NCBI GenBank assembly: GCA_030618315.1
Contig: JAUXDO010000011.1
Location: 1 to 19,157, forward strand
Source of the DNA: Candidatus Peregrinibacteria bacterium
Lineage (GTDB): Bacteria > Patescibacteriota > Gracilibacteria > UM-FILTER-43-11
Length of the DNA stretch: 19,157 nucleotides
Reading direction: 5' to 3'
Positions 6,775 through 13,152 of the stretch are shown piece after piece. The notes below the pieces were generated by a model. The model was given only the letters and a program-made list of their open reading frames with translations, was not told the DNA's origin and did no database searches. Position numbers and translations under genes: made by a program. The first letter of the stretch is position 1, and each line of letters starts with the position of its first letter.

Positions 6775-7413
6775 TTATTTAGTAGAATTTCTGAGTTTAT
6801 TAACGGCCTCAGCTGGATCTTCATTTTTTAAAATATAAGAACCAGCAACTAACACATTCGCACCCGCTTCGATTGCAAGTGGAGCAGTTTCGTCATTTAT
6901 CCCACCATCAATTTGTATATCAAGATCAGGAAAATGTTCACGAAGCCATTTAACTTTTTCCAAAACCTCAGGCATAAACTTTTGCCCGCCAAAACCCGGA
7001 TTAACCGACATAATTAAAACTAAATCCACCATTGGTAACACCTTGGATATTGTATCAACAGAAGTATCAGGATTGATTGATACACCCGCACGACAACCAA
7101 GATCTTTTATTTTAATAATGTCCTCAGGTAAATGACGACTAGCCTCGGCATGAATAGTAATTAAGAAAGCTCCAGCCTTTGCAAAATCTTCGACGTATCT
7201 GTGTGGATTATTTATCATAAGATGACAATCAAGAGGAATGTCAGTTTTTATTTTACTGACGACCATCGCACCAATGGAAAGATTCGGAACAAAATTCCCA
7301 TCCATCACATCTACATGAAACCAATCAGAAAACGGTTCCAATTCCTTCAAATGTTCATTCATTCGACCATAGTCTATTCCGAGAATTGATGGTGCTATTT
7401 TTATTTCCTTCAT
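6775..7413 (-). CDS. rpe: Ribulose-phosphate 3-epimerase
   Basis: This TIM-barrel enzyme interconverts D-ribulose 5-phosphate and D-xylulose 5-phosphate in the pentose phosphate pathway. It is 212 residues, normal length. The metal and catalytic residues are in place: IAPSILGIDYGRM (6-18), H33/D35 in HVDVMDGNFVPN, H64 in DCHLMINNP, MSVNPGFGGQKF (135-146), D169 in IQIDGGIN and the phosphate-binding AGANVLVAGSYIL (183-195). The ATG at 7413 has no SD. It is downstream of rpiB with a 123-bp gap containing two hairpins, and directly upstream of the TVP38-like gene. The rpiB-rpe pair feeds the non-oxidative branch, common in CPR bacteria with reduced glycolysis. Confidence 0.96.
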   Translation of the reverse strand: MKEIKIAPSILGIDYGRMNEHLKELEPFSDWFHVDVMDGNFVPNLSIGAMVVSKIKTDIPLDCHLMINNPHRYVEDFAKAGAFLITIHAEASRHLPEDIIKIKDLGCRAGVSINPDTSVDTISKVLPMVDLVLIMSVNPGFGGQKFMPEVLEKVKWLREHFPDLDIQIDGGINDETAPLAIEAGANVLVAGSYILKNEDPAEAVNKLRNSTK

Positions 7414-7433
7414 TTAAAAATTAAAAATTATTC

Positions 7434-7484
7434 ATCCTTCGTAGTAAACACCAATTCTTTCTCGCGTAGTATCTTACGAAGGAT
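7434..7484. repeat. Hairpin-forming repeat between rpiB and rpe
   Basis: Arms ATCCTTCGTA (7434-7443) and TACGAAGGAT (7475-7484) are perfect complements around a 31-bp loop containing further partial copies of the CGTAGTA word. No U-run follows on either strand, so it looks more like a dispersed REP-type element than a terminator. Confidence 0.7.
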
Positions 7485-7528
7485 ATTAAAATAAATATTA
7501 CTACGGAGAACGGGAAAATTAAAAATTA

Positions 7529-7550
7529 CGTAACAACTAGTTGTTACGTT
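7529..7550 (-). terminator. 22-bp perfect palindrome spanning the rpiB stop codon
   Basis: ACGTAACAACTAGTTGTTACGT is a perfect palindrome; the rpiB TAG is at its centre. In the minus-strand RNA it makes a 9-bp stem with a CUAG loop followed by AAUUUUUAAUUUU, a weak intrinsic terminator that includes the last codons of rpiB. Confidence 0.55.
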
Positions 7551-7983
7551 CAATATCCATAATCTGCTCAACCCTCCTCGCATGTCTCTCTTCATTGGAA
7601 AAATCAGTAGTTAAAAAAGTTTTAATAATATCAACAGGGTCATCCATCATTGGAGATCTGCCACCAACTGCAACAACGTTTGCATTATTATGCTGACGCG
7701 CACATCTGGCAGCATCCTTACTATAAGCAAGCCCACAACGAACACCGTTCACCTTATTCGCAGCAATGCAAATACCAACTCCATTACCACAAATTACCAC
7801 TCCAAGCATATCAGGTGTTACAGCTACCTGTTGTCCGACCTGCTGAGCATAAATGGGATAATCGGCAGAGTCTTCGCTTTCCGTTCCAACATCAACAAAT
7901 TCAAATTCATCTTCGAGAACCTGCTTAACACGTTCTTTCATAGCAAATCCTGCATGATCAGAACCGATTACAACTTTTTTCAT
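7537..7983 (-). CDS. rpiB: Ribose-5-phosphate isomerase B (RpiB/LacAB family)
   Basis: RpiB interconverts ribose 5-phosphate and ribulose 5-phosphate. The 148 residues match the family. Key features are IGSDHAGFAMKE (6-17, with substrate-binding D9-H10), DYPIYA (41-46), catalytic Cys65 in VVICGNGVGICIAANKVNGVR, the conserved SKDAARCARQHNNANVVAVGGR (88-109, with His98), and a basic C-terminal helix (HARRVEQIMDIE). The ATG at 7983 is preceded by an A/T tract without an SD. It is followed by rpe in the same direction. The CGNG loop and length favour RpiB over the galactose-6-phosphate isomerase subunits. Confidence 0.96.
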   Translation of the reverse strand: MKKVVIGSDHAGFAMKERVKQVLEDEFEFVDVGTESEDSADYPIYAQQVGQQVAVTPDMLGVVICGNGVGICIAANKVNGVRCGLAYSKDAARCARQHNNANVVAVGGRSPMMDDPVDIIKTFLTTDFSNEERHARRVEQIMDIERNN

Positions 7984-8043
7984 ATTTTTAAAAAATTATT
8001 TGTACAAAAACAGTTTATCAAAAAAACTATAAACTTTTAACTC

Positions 8044-9141
8044 TTAATTTATATCGTCATCACGCTCTTTAAGAAAAATAGCAGCATTAAGAACCTGCAT
8101 CCCCCTTTTTTCCATACCGAGCATATTGCAAAGAGCACACACTCCAAATAAAGTAGATGGCTCTAAAGAATGGATAATACCATTTATGTTATTAGTTATT
8201 ATTTTAATAATATCACCCCTTTGCTTTTTTAAATCAACAAAATTACTAAAATCAGTAAAAATAACATTTTCTTCGGAATAGATTTTTGCTTCAGCTTTTT
8301 TTAAAGATTTTAACTCAGTTATTAATAATGAAGTTAAATCTACTATTGCATATTCATAACCTAAATCTGAGGATTTTTTAAGATAGTATGCTGCATCATC
8401 ATGTGAGCCAGATTGAGCTAAATATCTCGCAAAATCATAACATTCTTCTCCTGAGCCACTATTATCAATAGATTCCATATCATATTTCCTGTTACGCATA
8501 TCCATTGGCTTTTCTGATAAACGAGTTACTGCAATTTGACTGCCCATTTTAGCTGCACGTAAAAAATATTGTTGAGAACTAACCTCGTCATTCTCCTTTC
8601 TGGCAATTATACCAAGTCCATAATACCCACCAGCATAACCAAATAAGGCAGCAATTTCGTAAAACATTTTTACCATAATCAAATCATCTTCTTGCATAAA
8701 CCTTCCAGCAAGCATGCAAATATGTACAGGTGGAGTATTCTTTAAAGATTTTTTAAAAAAAACTTTCATATTATAGATGCCATCAGTTACTCTTAGTATT
8801 GAAGATAAATTATATATAATAGAAATTCTTTGCTCGATTGGCATTTGATAAGCATCTAAAAGCTTTGAATAAATATGTAAAGCTGATTCTAAATCGCCAC
8901 TTGCATGATAAACTCTTGCTTTCTCATAATCAGACAATGTCTTCCAAATATCGCTTCTAACATTAGAAATTGTTTCCATCATTTTTTCAATCAACGGAAA
9001 TGGTGCCAAAGAAGAAATACAATCTGCAATACTTTCCGTATTAGTCATCATAGCCAATGCCTCCTTTTGCTCATCTGAATCAAGAGTTGAAAGGAATTCA
9101 TCAAATAATTCAAGCCCTGGAGAATAATCTTTTCTATTCAT
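8044..9141 (-). CDS. Sel1/TPR-like repeat protein of unknown function
   Basis: This 365-residue soluble alpha-helical protein has no signal peptide. Repeat-like helical pairs are visible: EKARVYHASGDLESALHIYSKLL (TPR-like), FYEIAALFGYAGGYYGLGIIARKENDEVSSQQYFLRAAKMGSQIAVTRL (Sel1-like, A-x-G-Y spacing) and CYDFARYLAQSGSHDDAAYYLKKSSDLGYEYAIVDL. Such proteins are scaffolds; no catalytic motif is seen and no partner can be named. A strong minus-strand promoter (TTGACA-17-TAAAAT) lies directly upstream, giving a leader of about 20 nt without an SD. It sits between the J-protein gene and rpiB, and co-occurrence with the J-protein could mean a joint role in protein handling (inference). Confidence 0.8.
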   Translation of the reverse strand: MNRKDYSPGLELFDEFLSTLDSDEQKEALAMMTNTESIADCISSLAPFPLIEKMMETISNVRSDIWKTLSDYEKARVYHASGDLESALHIYSKLLDAYQMPIEQRISIIYNLSSILRVTDGIYNMKVFFKKSLKNTPPVHICMLAGRFMQEDDLIMVKMFYEIAALFGYAGGYYGLGIIARKENDEVSSQQYFLRAAKMGSQIAVTRLSEKPMDMRNRKYDMESIDNSGSGEECYDFARYLAQSGSHDDAAYYLKKSSDLGYEYAIVDLTSLLITELKSLKKAEAKIYSEENVIFTDFSNFVDLKKQRGDIIKIITNNINGIIHSLEPSTLFGVCALCNMLGMEKRGMQVLNAAIFLKERDDDIN

Positions 9142-9167
9142 TTATATTAAATATTGTTTAAGAATAT

Positions 9168-9196
9168 ATTTTAATACATATTTTTATACATGTCAA
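9168..9196 (-). promoter_or_regulatory. Promoter of the Sel1-like gene
   Basis: The minus strand reads TTGACA (9196 to 9191), 17-bp spacer, TAAAAT (9173 to 9168). The predicted start is near 9161, about 20 nt ahead of the ATG at 9141. Confidence 0.7.
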
Positions 9197-9224
9197 ACAA
9201 ACCACACTTTTTTATGCCTAATGC

Positions 9225-9253
9225 ACAAAGAATAAAGTTATTTTATTCTTTGT
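9225..9253 (-). terminator. Hairpin after the J-protein gene
   Basis: Arms ACAAAGAATAAA (9225-9236) and TTTATTCTTTGT (9242-9253) form a 12-bp stem with a 5-nt loop starting at the J-protein stop codon. The RNA stem is A/U-rich and lacks a clean U-tract, so it is a probable but not canonical terminator. Confidence 0.55.
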
Positions 9254-9855
9254 TAAATAACTTTATTCAAAACAAAATACACAAAATACATAGAACAACC
9301 AATCAACAATATCCAACCAATTATTTTGACAAGACGTTGTTTTTTCGGCGACTCAATAAAAGACTTAACATCAAAATTACGATTTACTGACCAGATCAGG
9401 CCAATAACAAAACCACAAATCAGTCCGACATACCAAATTCCTTCCAAAATAAATGAAATCGCAAAACCAAAAACTGACATTAAGATTGAAAAACCAATAG
9501 TGCGAAAAATCCCCTGCCATAAAATTCGACGTTTAAATTTATTCATTTCTTTCTTACGAAAATCTTCATCAACACCCGTTGTATCTCTCGAATCCTTAAA
9601 TATTGTTGGATGATCCGGCTCATCTTCTAGCAAAATACTCTCAATTTTTCCACCACCAATAACTAAATCATAAGCTCGCCTTTCCTCAACGTCAGATAAA
9701 ATCTGATATGCTTCAGCAACCTCATAAAACTTTTGCACCTCGGACTTATCTGCACTATCGGGATGATATTTCTTCGCCATAACAAAATAGGCTTTTTTTA
9801 TCTCTTCTGGAGATGCTGTTTTATCGATGCCGAGGATTTTATATAAGTCTTTCAT
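9253..9855 (-). CDS. Membrane-anchored J-domain (DnaJ-like) protein
   Basis: The N-terminal J-domain (residues 3-65) is complete: DLYKILGIDKTASPEEIKKA, the HPD tripeptide at 31-33 that stimulates Hsp70 ATPase, and FYEVAEAYQILSDVEERRAYD. There is no Gly/Phe linker, zinc-finger or C-terminal substrate domain, so this is not DnaJ itself. A basic linker (FRKKEMNKFKRR, 99-110) leads to three likely membrane spans (about 115-135, 138-157, 175-195). The J-domain would thus face the cytoplasm and recruit DnaK to the membrane. The ATG at 9855 has no SD. Its neighbours are the Sel1-like gene downstream and a repeat-filled gap before proC upstream. Confidence 0.9.
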   Translation of the reverse strand: MKDLYKILGIDKTASPEEIKKAYFVMAKKYHPDSADKSEVQKFYEVAEAYQILSDVEERRAYDLVIGGGKIESILLEDEPDHPTIFKDSRDTTGVDEDFRKKEMNKFKRRILWQGIFRTIGFSILMSVFGFAISFILEGIWYVGLICGFVIGLIWSVNRNFDVKSFIESPKKQRLVKIIGWILLIGCSMYFVYFVLNKVI

Positions 9856-10047
9856 GGTTCTAACTTCGTTGTGGATTATGTTCGGGCTACCTCACGTGGA
9901 TGAGCTTCGCGTAGTTCCTATTTTATTATAGTAGGTTTATTACCAGTAACAATATAATAGGACAACGCGAGTACTCGAGCTCATCAACGCGACGATAGGA
10001 GCTCATCCACAGATCTGTACTCAGACCGACATCCACGCGAAGCAAAT
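9856..10047. repeat. Complex inverted-repeat region between the J-protein gene and proC
   Basis: GTGGATGAGCT at 9896-9906 is exactly complementary to AGCTCATCCAC at 10000-10010. Within it, GATGAGC...CGCG...CCTATTTTATTATAG (9900-9931) pairs imperfectly with the AATATAATAGG...CGCG...GAGCTCATC stretch at 9950-9985. Together they could make a long branched cruciform. GC-rich words such as CGCGA/TCGCG contrast with the AT-rich flanks. No gene is seen in this 192-bp gap. Confidence 0.65.
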
Positions 10048-10845
10048 TTATTTATTAAGTTCCTTAGCTCTCTCATGTGCCGCTTTCACAGCCTCCAAAA
10101 CAATCTTTTTAAGCTTATTTTTATCAAAAACCTTAATCGCCGCCTCAGTTGTACCTTTTTTGGACGTGACTTGTTTTCGCAGTTCTTTTGGAGATTTGCC
10201 AGACATATTTACCATCAGACTTGAACCAATAAAAGTACCCATAGCAAGAGATGTTGCCTCTTCGTTTGATAAACCTAATTTATAGCCAGCTTCAAACAAG
10301 GCTTCCATAAAATAAAAAACGTAAGCAGGCCCTGAACCACTGACAGCAGTAACTACATCCAGCCTTCTTTCATCAGAAAAATAAATTTCATACCCAATAG
10401 TTCCCAATAATTTTTTTATAACACCTACATCATTTGTAGCTATTTTGGCATTTGTAGTCCAGCCAACAATCCCCATATTAATCTGGACAGGCATATTCGG
10501 CATCGCACGCACAATTTTTACTTTATCCAGAATTGATGAGATTTTTTTAATACTAATGCCAGCGGAAATAGATATGACAATTGTTTTTTTGGATAAATGA
10601 GGTTTTATATCCTCCAAAACTTTCAAAATATCCTGTGGTTTCACCGCCAAAACTACCACGTCGTATTTTTTGAGTTTAGAAAAATCCCCAACATCTGTCT
10701 TAACTTTTAAGAGATTGTGAGTTCTTCTTATGCCAGCATTTTTGTCATATACCAAAATATCAGCAGGCTTACAAACCTTCTTTCCTAGCCACGCGTTTAC
10801 CATAGCTGACCCCATGTTTCCTCCACCGATTACAGCAATCTTCAT
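10048..10845 (-). CDS. proC: Pyrroline-5-carboxylate reductase
   Basis: ProC catalyses the last step of proline synthesis, NAD(P)H-dependent reduction of pyrroline-5-carboxylate. It is 265 residues. The N-terminal Rossmann fold starts MKIAVIGGGNMGSAMVNAWL, followed by VVVLAVKPQDI, SISAGISIKKI and VRAMPNMPVQINMGIVGW. The C-terminal dimerisation/catalytic domain carries the signature region TAVSGSGPAYVFYFMEALFE and QVTSKKGTTEAAIKVF. It is isolated from proA/proB. The ATG at 10845 has no SD (ACTACCC precedes it). A CPR cell keeping proC alone may salvage or convert ornithine/glutamate-derived intermediates (inference). Confidence 0.96.
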   Translation of the reverse strand: MKIAVIGGGNMGSAMVNAWLGKKVCKPADILVYDKNAGIRRTHNLLKVKTDVGDFSKLKKYDVVVLAVKPQDILKVLEDIKPHLSKKTIVISISAGISIKKISSILDKVKIVRAMPNMPVQINMGIVGWTTNAKIATNDVGVIKKLLGTIGYEIYFSDERRLDVVTAVSGSGPAYVFYFMEALFEAGYKLGLSNEEATSLAMGTFIGSSLMVNMSGKSPKELRKQVTSKKGTTEAAIKVFDKNKLKKIVLEAVKAAHERAKELNK

Positions 10846-10976
10846 GGGTAGTAGCGAGTTACACGTTTCGAATGAAACGCGGGCCGAATGGCCTAGTGCA
10901 ATGAGAATGAATCGTGATGAATCTACGTAGCTTTAGCGGAGTAAATTCAAGCGATTCAAGTGATAACCCTATTGAA
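10846..10976. repeat. Hairpin-rich spacer between pheS and proC
   Basis: Two adjacent hairpins share the same GAAT tetraloop: CGTTTC/GAAACG (10864-10869, 10874-10879) and GGCC/GGCC (10882-10885, 10890-10893). The rest contains repeated AATG/GATGAAT words. No U-run follows on the minus strand, so neither is an obvious terminator of pheS. Confidence 0.6.
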
Positions 10977-12020
10977 TTAAAACTGTTCAATAAACCTCAA
11001 ATCATTTTCGAAGAACAACCTCAAATGGTTTATGCGGTATTTAATCATAATCATCCTATCCAGCCCCATTCCAAATGCAAAACCTGTGTACTTTTCAGAA
11101 TCATAACCAACATTTTCAAGAACTTTTGGATGAACCATTCCAGCCCCTCCAATTTCAAGCCAACCGGTCTGCTTGCATAAACGGCAAGGAACATTTTCGA
11201 CTTTACCCTCACCATGACAAATAGGACATGTGCAGTCGACTTCTAGTCCAGGTTCAACAAATGGAAAATAACTGATTCTAAAACGTGTTTTGATACTTGG
11301 ATCTTCAAAAACCTGTTGCATAAAATGAGTTAAAACAGCTTTAAGATTAGCCATGGAAATATTTTCACCTATCATCAAGCCCTCACACTGATGAAACATT
11401 GGGCTATGGGTTGCATCATTATCTTTTCTAAAAGTTTTTCCCAAAGAAATAATTCGAACAGGCGGTTCATGAGCTTCCATATGCCTAATTTGAACTGGAG
11501 ATGTTTGAGTACGCAAAACAGTTTCTTTCAGATTCTTAATCCAAAATGTATCCTGCATATCACGCGCCGGGTGATCAGGCGGAATATTAAGCTGATTAAA
11601 ATTATAATGTTCCGATTCAATATCCGGACCTTCCGCAACATCAAACCCCATTTTAGAAAACAACACTTCAAGGTCATCGATGAACTTGGAAATCAAATGA
11701 CGATGCCCAACAGTAGGTTTAATACCAGGTACAGTGACATCAAGCCACTCGGTATCAACTATTTGACCTAACTCCTCAGCCTCAATTTGCGCATAACGTT
11801 TTTGGATTGCAACTTCCAATTCAGTTTTCACCTCATTGGCCAACTTACCGATTGTTCTTTTCATATCATCAGTTAAATCTTTCAGGCTTCTCATAATATC
11901 GTTAAACTTCCCTTTCCTTCCTAAAAAATCAACTTCCAAATTACGAATAACATCATCTGTTTTTGCAGATTTAAGAGCATCGATTAGCTGTGATTTTAAT
12001 TTTTCGATTTTAGATTTCAT
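10977..12020 (-). CDS. pheS: Phenylalanyl-tRNA synthetase alpha subunit
   Basis: PheS is the catalytic subunit of the (alpha-beta)2 enzyme that charges tRNA-Phe. The 347 residues comprise an N-terminal coiled-coil arm (1-85) and a class II core: PTVGHRHLI (102-110), motif 2 TFRKDNDATHSPMFHQCEGL (196-215) and motif 3 GFAFGMGLDRMIMIKY (313-328). An insertion with Cys263, Cys265, Cys268 and a second pair Cys279/Cys282 (VPCRLCKQTGWLEIGGAGMVHP) suggests a zinc ribbon. The frame opens further upstream to 12071, but a promoter overlaps that part and places the transcript start near 12036, so I chose the ATG at 12020 (leader about 16 nt, no SD). pheT normally follows pheS, but here the next gene is proC. 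Confidence 0.96.
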   Translation of the reverse strand: MKSKIEKLKSQLIDALKSAKTDDVIRNLEVDFLGRKGKFNDIMRSLKDLTDDMKRTIGKLANEVKTELEVAIQKRYAQIEAEELGQIVDTEWLDVTVPGIKPTVGHRHLISKFIDDLEVLFSKMGFDVAEGPDIESEHYNFNQLNIPPDHPARDMQDTFWIKNLKETVLRTQTSPVQIRHMEAHEPPVRIISLGKTFRKDNDATHSPMFHQCEGLMIGENISMANLKAVLTHFMQQVFEDPSIKTRFRISYFPFVEPGLEVDCTCPICHGEGKVENVPCRLCKQTGWLEIGGAGMVHPKVLENVGYDSEKYTGFAFGMGLDRMIMIKYRINHLRLFFENDLRFIEQF

Positions 12021-12042
12021 GTTTGACGCAGTTATCAGAGTC

Positions 12043-12071
12043 ATTGTAACAAAGCCAAAAAAAGCAAGCAA
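12043..12071 (-). promoter_or_regulatory. Promoter of pheS
   Basis: The minus strand reads TTGCTT (12071 to 12066), 17-bp spacer, TACAAT (12048 to 12043). It overlaps the extended pheS frame and so argues for the internal ATG at 12020 as the start. Confidence 0.65.
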
Positions 12072-12107
12072 TTAGAAATAGAATAAATAGCTGACAATAT
12101 AAAATTG

Positions 12108-12125
12108 AAGAATTAATTAATTCTT
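12108..12125 (-). terminator. AT-rich palindrome after the 83-residue gene
   Basis: AAGAATTAATTAATTCTT is a perfect 18-bp palindrome beginning 2 bp after the gene's TGA stop. On the minus strand it is followed by CAATTTTATATTG. It is a weak terminator candidate. Confidence 0.4.
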
Positions 12126-12127
12126 AA

Positions 12128-12379
12128 TCATACATCCAAAAACTTGCGCATAGCTATTCTATAATTTTGCAATGAGACATCAAATCTCCCAGCTCTTTGT
12201 TGAATTTTTGAACGCAATTCAACAGACTTGCGGCTACATTCTAAAATACCTTCAACTGATTCTTCAAATTCAGCCCTATTTTCTGTGGGCAAAACTCTTG
12301 TTAGCAATAGATGTTCTTCACAACTAAGTGACCTAAGAAAATCTTCGACATCAGTGGTTATTTCATTTTGTGAGTTCAT
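12128..12379 (-). CDS. Small helical hypothetical protein (83 aa)
   Basis: This 83-residue, soluble, strongly helical and acidic-to-basic protein (MNSQNEITTDVEDFLRSLSCEEHLLL... KIQQRAGRFDVSLQNYRIAMRKFLDV) matches no family I know. Reality is supported by an excellent promoter on the minus strand, TTGACA-17-TAAAAT (12416 to 12388), whose predicted start (about 12381) lies at or within 2 nt of the ATG, which would give a leaderless message. The stop is UGA. It is transcribed divergently from the five small membrane-protein genes and shares their control region, so it could be their regulator or partner, but no DNA-binding motif is evident. Confidence 0.6.
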   Translation of the reverse strand: MNSQNEITTDVEDFLRSLSCEEHLLLTRVLPTENRAEFEESVEGILECSRKSVELRSKIQQRAGRFDVSLQNYRIAMRKFLDV

Positions 12380-12387
12380 GGTTACAT

Positions 12388-12416
12388 ATTTTAACGCACC
12401 AAAAATAATGTGTCAA
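12388..12416 (-). promoter_or_regulatory. Promoter of the 83-residue gene
   Basis: A perfect TTGACA (12416 to 12411), 17-bp spacer and TAAAAT (12393 to 12388) on the minus strand. Only 8 bp separate the -10 from the ATG, implying leaderless translation. Confidence 0.7.
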
Positions 12417-12435
12417 AAACAAAATGTGACTTGTG

Positions 12436-12441
12436 TATAAT
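12436..12441 (+). promoter_or_regulatory. Possible -10 element for the small-gene cluster
   Basis: A perfect TATAAT on the plus strand, about 155 bp before the first SD-led start codon. No good -35 is present at the right distance (TCAAAA at 17 bp), so this is tentative. If used, the message carries a leader of about 150 nt with an inverted repeat. Confidence 0.35.
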
Positions 12442-12489
12442 TTGTGATAAGATATTCCTCCTTATGTGCTCATTTACACCAAAGGCAAC

Positions 12490-12575
12490 TTTGATAGGCA
12501 TTGATTTGTATTTGTTTGAACAATATCCCAATTATGGAGATTCCGTTCTCAGGTACAATTGTCCTGCCTATCAAA
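12490..12575 (+). promoter_or_regulatory. Inverted repeat in the leader of the small-gene cluster
   Basis: Arms TTTGATAGGCA (12490-12500) and TGCCTATCAAA (12565-12575) are perfect 11-bp complements around a 64-nt loop. The 3' arm ends 10 nt before the AAGGAGGAGGG ribosome-binding site of the first gene. It could be an mRNA leader structure or a pair of operator half-sites. Confidence 0.6.
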
Positions 12576-12596
12576 AAACAACAAGGAGGAGGGAAA

Positions 12597-12728
12597 ATGG
12601 AAATTACATCCGGAGCAATACTAATAGGAGGTCCGTTCGCCCTATTCTTTTTAGCGATAGGTCTTCACCGCCTTCTGGAATACGTAGATGAGAAAAGGGG
12701 AAAGAAAGGAGAAAGAAATGACCAATAA
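12597..12728 (+). CDS. Tiny single-span membrane protein, cluster gene 1 (43 aa)
   Basis: The protein is MEITSGAILIGGPFALFFLA then IGLHRLLEYVDEKRGKKGERNDQ. It has one hydrophobic span (about 5-25) and a basic, charged C-terminal tail, which by the positive-inside rule puts the C-terminus in the cytoplasm. The start is fixed by a very strong SD (AAGGAGGAGGG, 4 nt before ATG 12597). An in-frame ATG at 12534 has no SD. The gene overlaps gene 2 by 11 bp. G+C is clearly higher than in flanking genes. No homologue recognised. It is the first gene of a five-gene cluster of similar mini-proteins, which argues that it is real. Confidence 0.7.
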   Translation: MEITSGAILIGGPFALFFLAIGLHRLLEYVDEKRGKKGERNDQ

Positions 12729-12843
12729 CCCAAAACCGAGATTGAACAAAGTACTAGGGCATGTACCGCTCGTGATGCTAATAACACACGTAGGTCTGCT
12801 GGCAGTAGCCATTTGGAAATTCTGGCCTCCGCTCTTCAACTAA
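12718..12843 (+). CDS. Tiny single-span membrane protein, cluster gene 2 (41 aa)
   Basis: The 41-residue product has a basic N-terminus (MTNNPKPRLNKVLGH), one span (about 15-33, VPLVMLITHVGLLAVAIWKF) and a short aromatic/proline end WPPLFN, so the N-terminus is likely cytoplasmic, opposite to gene 1. The SD is AAAGGAG, 6 nt before the ATG and inside gene 1, whose end it overlaps by 11 bp; translational coupling is likely. By hand count, lines 12721-12780 and 12781-12840 have 45% and 50% G+C. No family recognised. Confidence 0.7.
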   Translation: MTNNPKPRLNKVLGHVPLVMLITHVGLLAVAIWKFWPPLFN

Positions 12844-12855
12844 AAGGAGAAAAAA

Positions 12856-13017
12856 ATGAATAATCCCCGACCCGAAGACAGCCAATTGTCGTCCTTTTTA
12901 TGGATGACATTTGGGATAGGTATTACCTTCGTTGGGCTTGCAATACTAGCTCACGACACAGCGAAAGAGAAACTGAAAGATGTCATAGGGGCAATCAACT
13001 TCGATATCTACAGCTAG
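12856..13017 (+). CDS. Tiny single-span membrane protein, cluster gene 3 (53 aa)
   Basis: This 53-residue product has a short polar N-terminus (MNNPRPEDSQLSS), one span (about 14-32, FLWMTFGIGITFVGLAILA) and an amphipathic helix rich in Lys/Asp (HDTAKEKLKDVIGAINFDIYS). The N-terminal Asn/Pro/Arg text resembles that of gene 2 (TNNPKPR vs NNPRPE), which may reflect duplication or chance. The SD is AAAAGGAG, 6 nt before the ATG, 12 bp after the gene 2 stop. No family recognised. The size and layout (span plus amphipathic helix) recall small subunits of membrane complexes or minor phage coat proteins, but nothing specific supports either. Confidence 0.7.
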   Translation: MNNPRPEDSQLSSFLWMTFGIGITFVGLAILAHDTAKEKLKDVIGAINFDIYS

Positions 13018-13029
13018 AAAGGAGGCCTC

Positions 13030-13143
13030 ATGACTGACAACAGCGAAAAAGCTGACAACTGCACATTCCTGTGCATGCTTGTTCTTATTATCATCTTCGC
13101 GGTAGCTGCTGGAACACTCATAGCAACGGGATATGAATTCTAA
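13030..13143 (+). CDS. Tiny single-span membrane protein, cluster gene 4 (37 aa)
   Basis: This 37-residue product has a polar N-terminus (MTDNSEKADN), then CTFLCMLVLIIIFAVAAGTL (11-30) and IATGYEF. Two cysteines (C11, C15) sit at the start of the span. They do not form a lipobox, because there is no basic signal-peptide N-terminus before them. The SD AAAGGAGG (13018-13025) is 4 nt from the ATG, 12 bp after gene 3. Its extended SD text AGGAGGCC (13020-13027) is exactly complementary to a segment of the structured RNA at 17810-17817. No family recognised. Confidence 0.68.
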   Translation: MTDNSEKADNCTFLCMLVLIIIFAVAAGTLIATGYEF

Positions 13144-13152
13144 GGAGGTAAA

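Noticed and set aside
7650..8040. Plus-strand frames opposite rpiB
   Set aside because: They are shadows of a well-conserved minus-strand gene, with no SD and unusual composition (His/Gln-rich).
12021..12071. 17-residue N-terminal extension of PheS
   Set aside because: The pheS promoter -35 and -10 lie inside it, and the family aligns from MKSKIEKL.
12534..12596. Longer form of cluster gene 1 from ATG 12534
   Set aside because: It has no SD, whereas ATG 12597 has AAGGAGGAGGG at ideal spacing; the extension would also translate the leader inverted repeat and the SD itself.
12464..12691. Overlapping plus-strand frame through the start of the small-gene cluster
   Set aside because: No SD at its ATG, a poor composition (Arg/Ser-rich end), and it is in a different frame from the SD-supported 43-residue gene.
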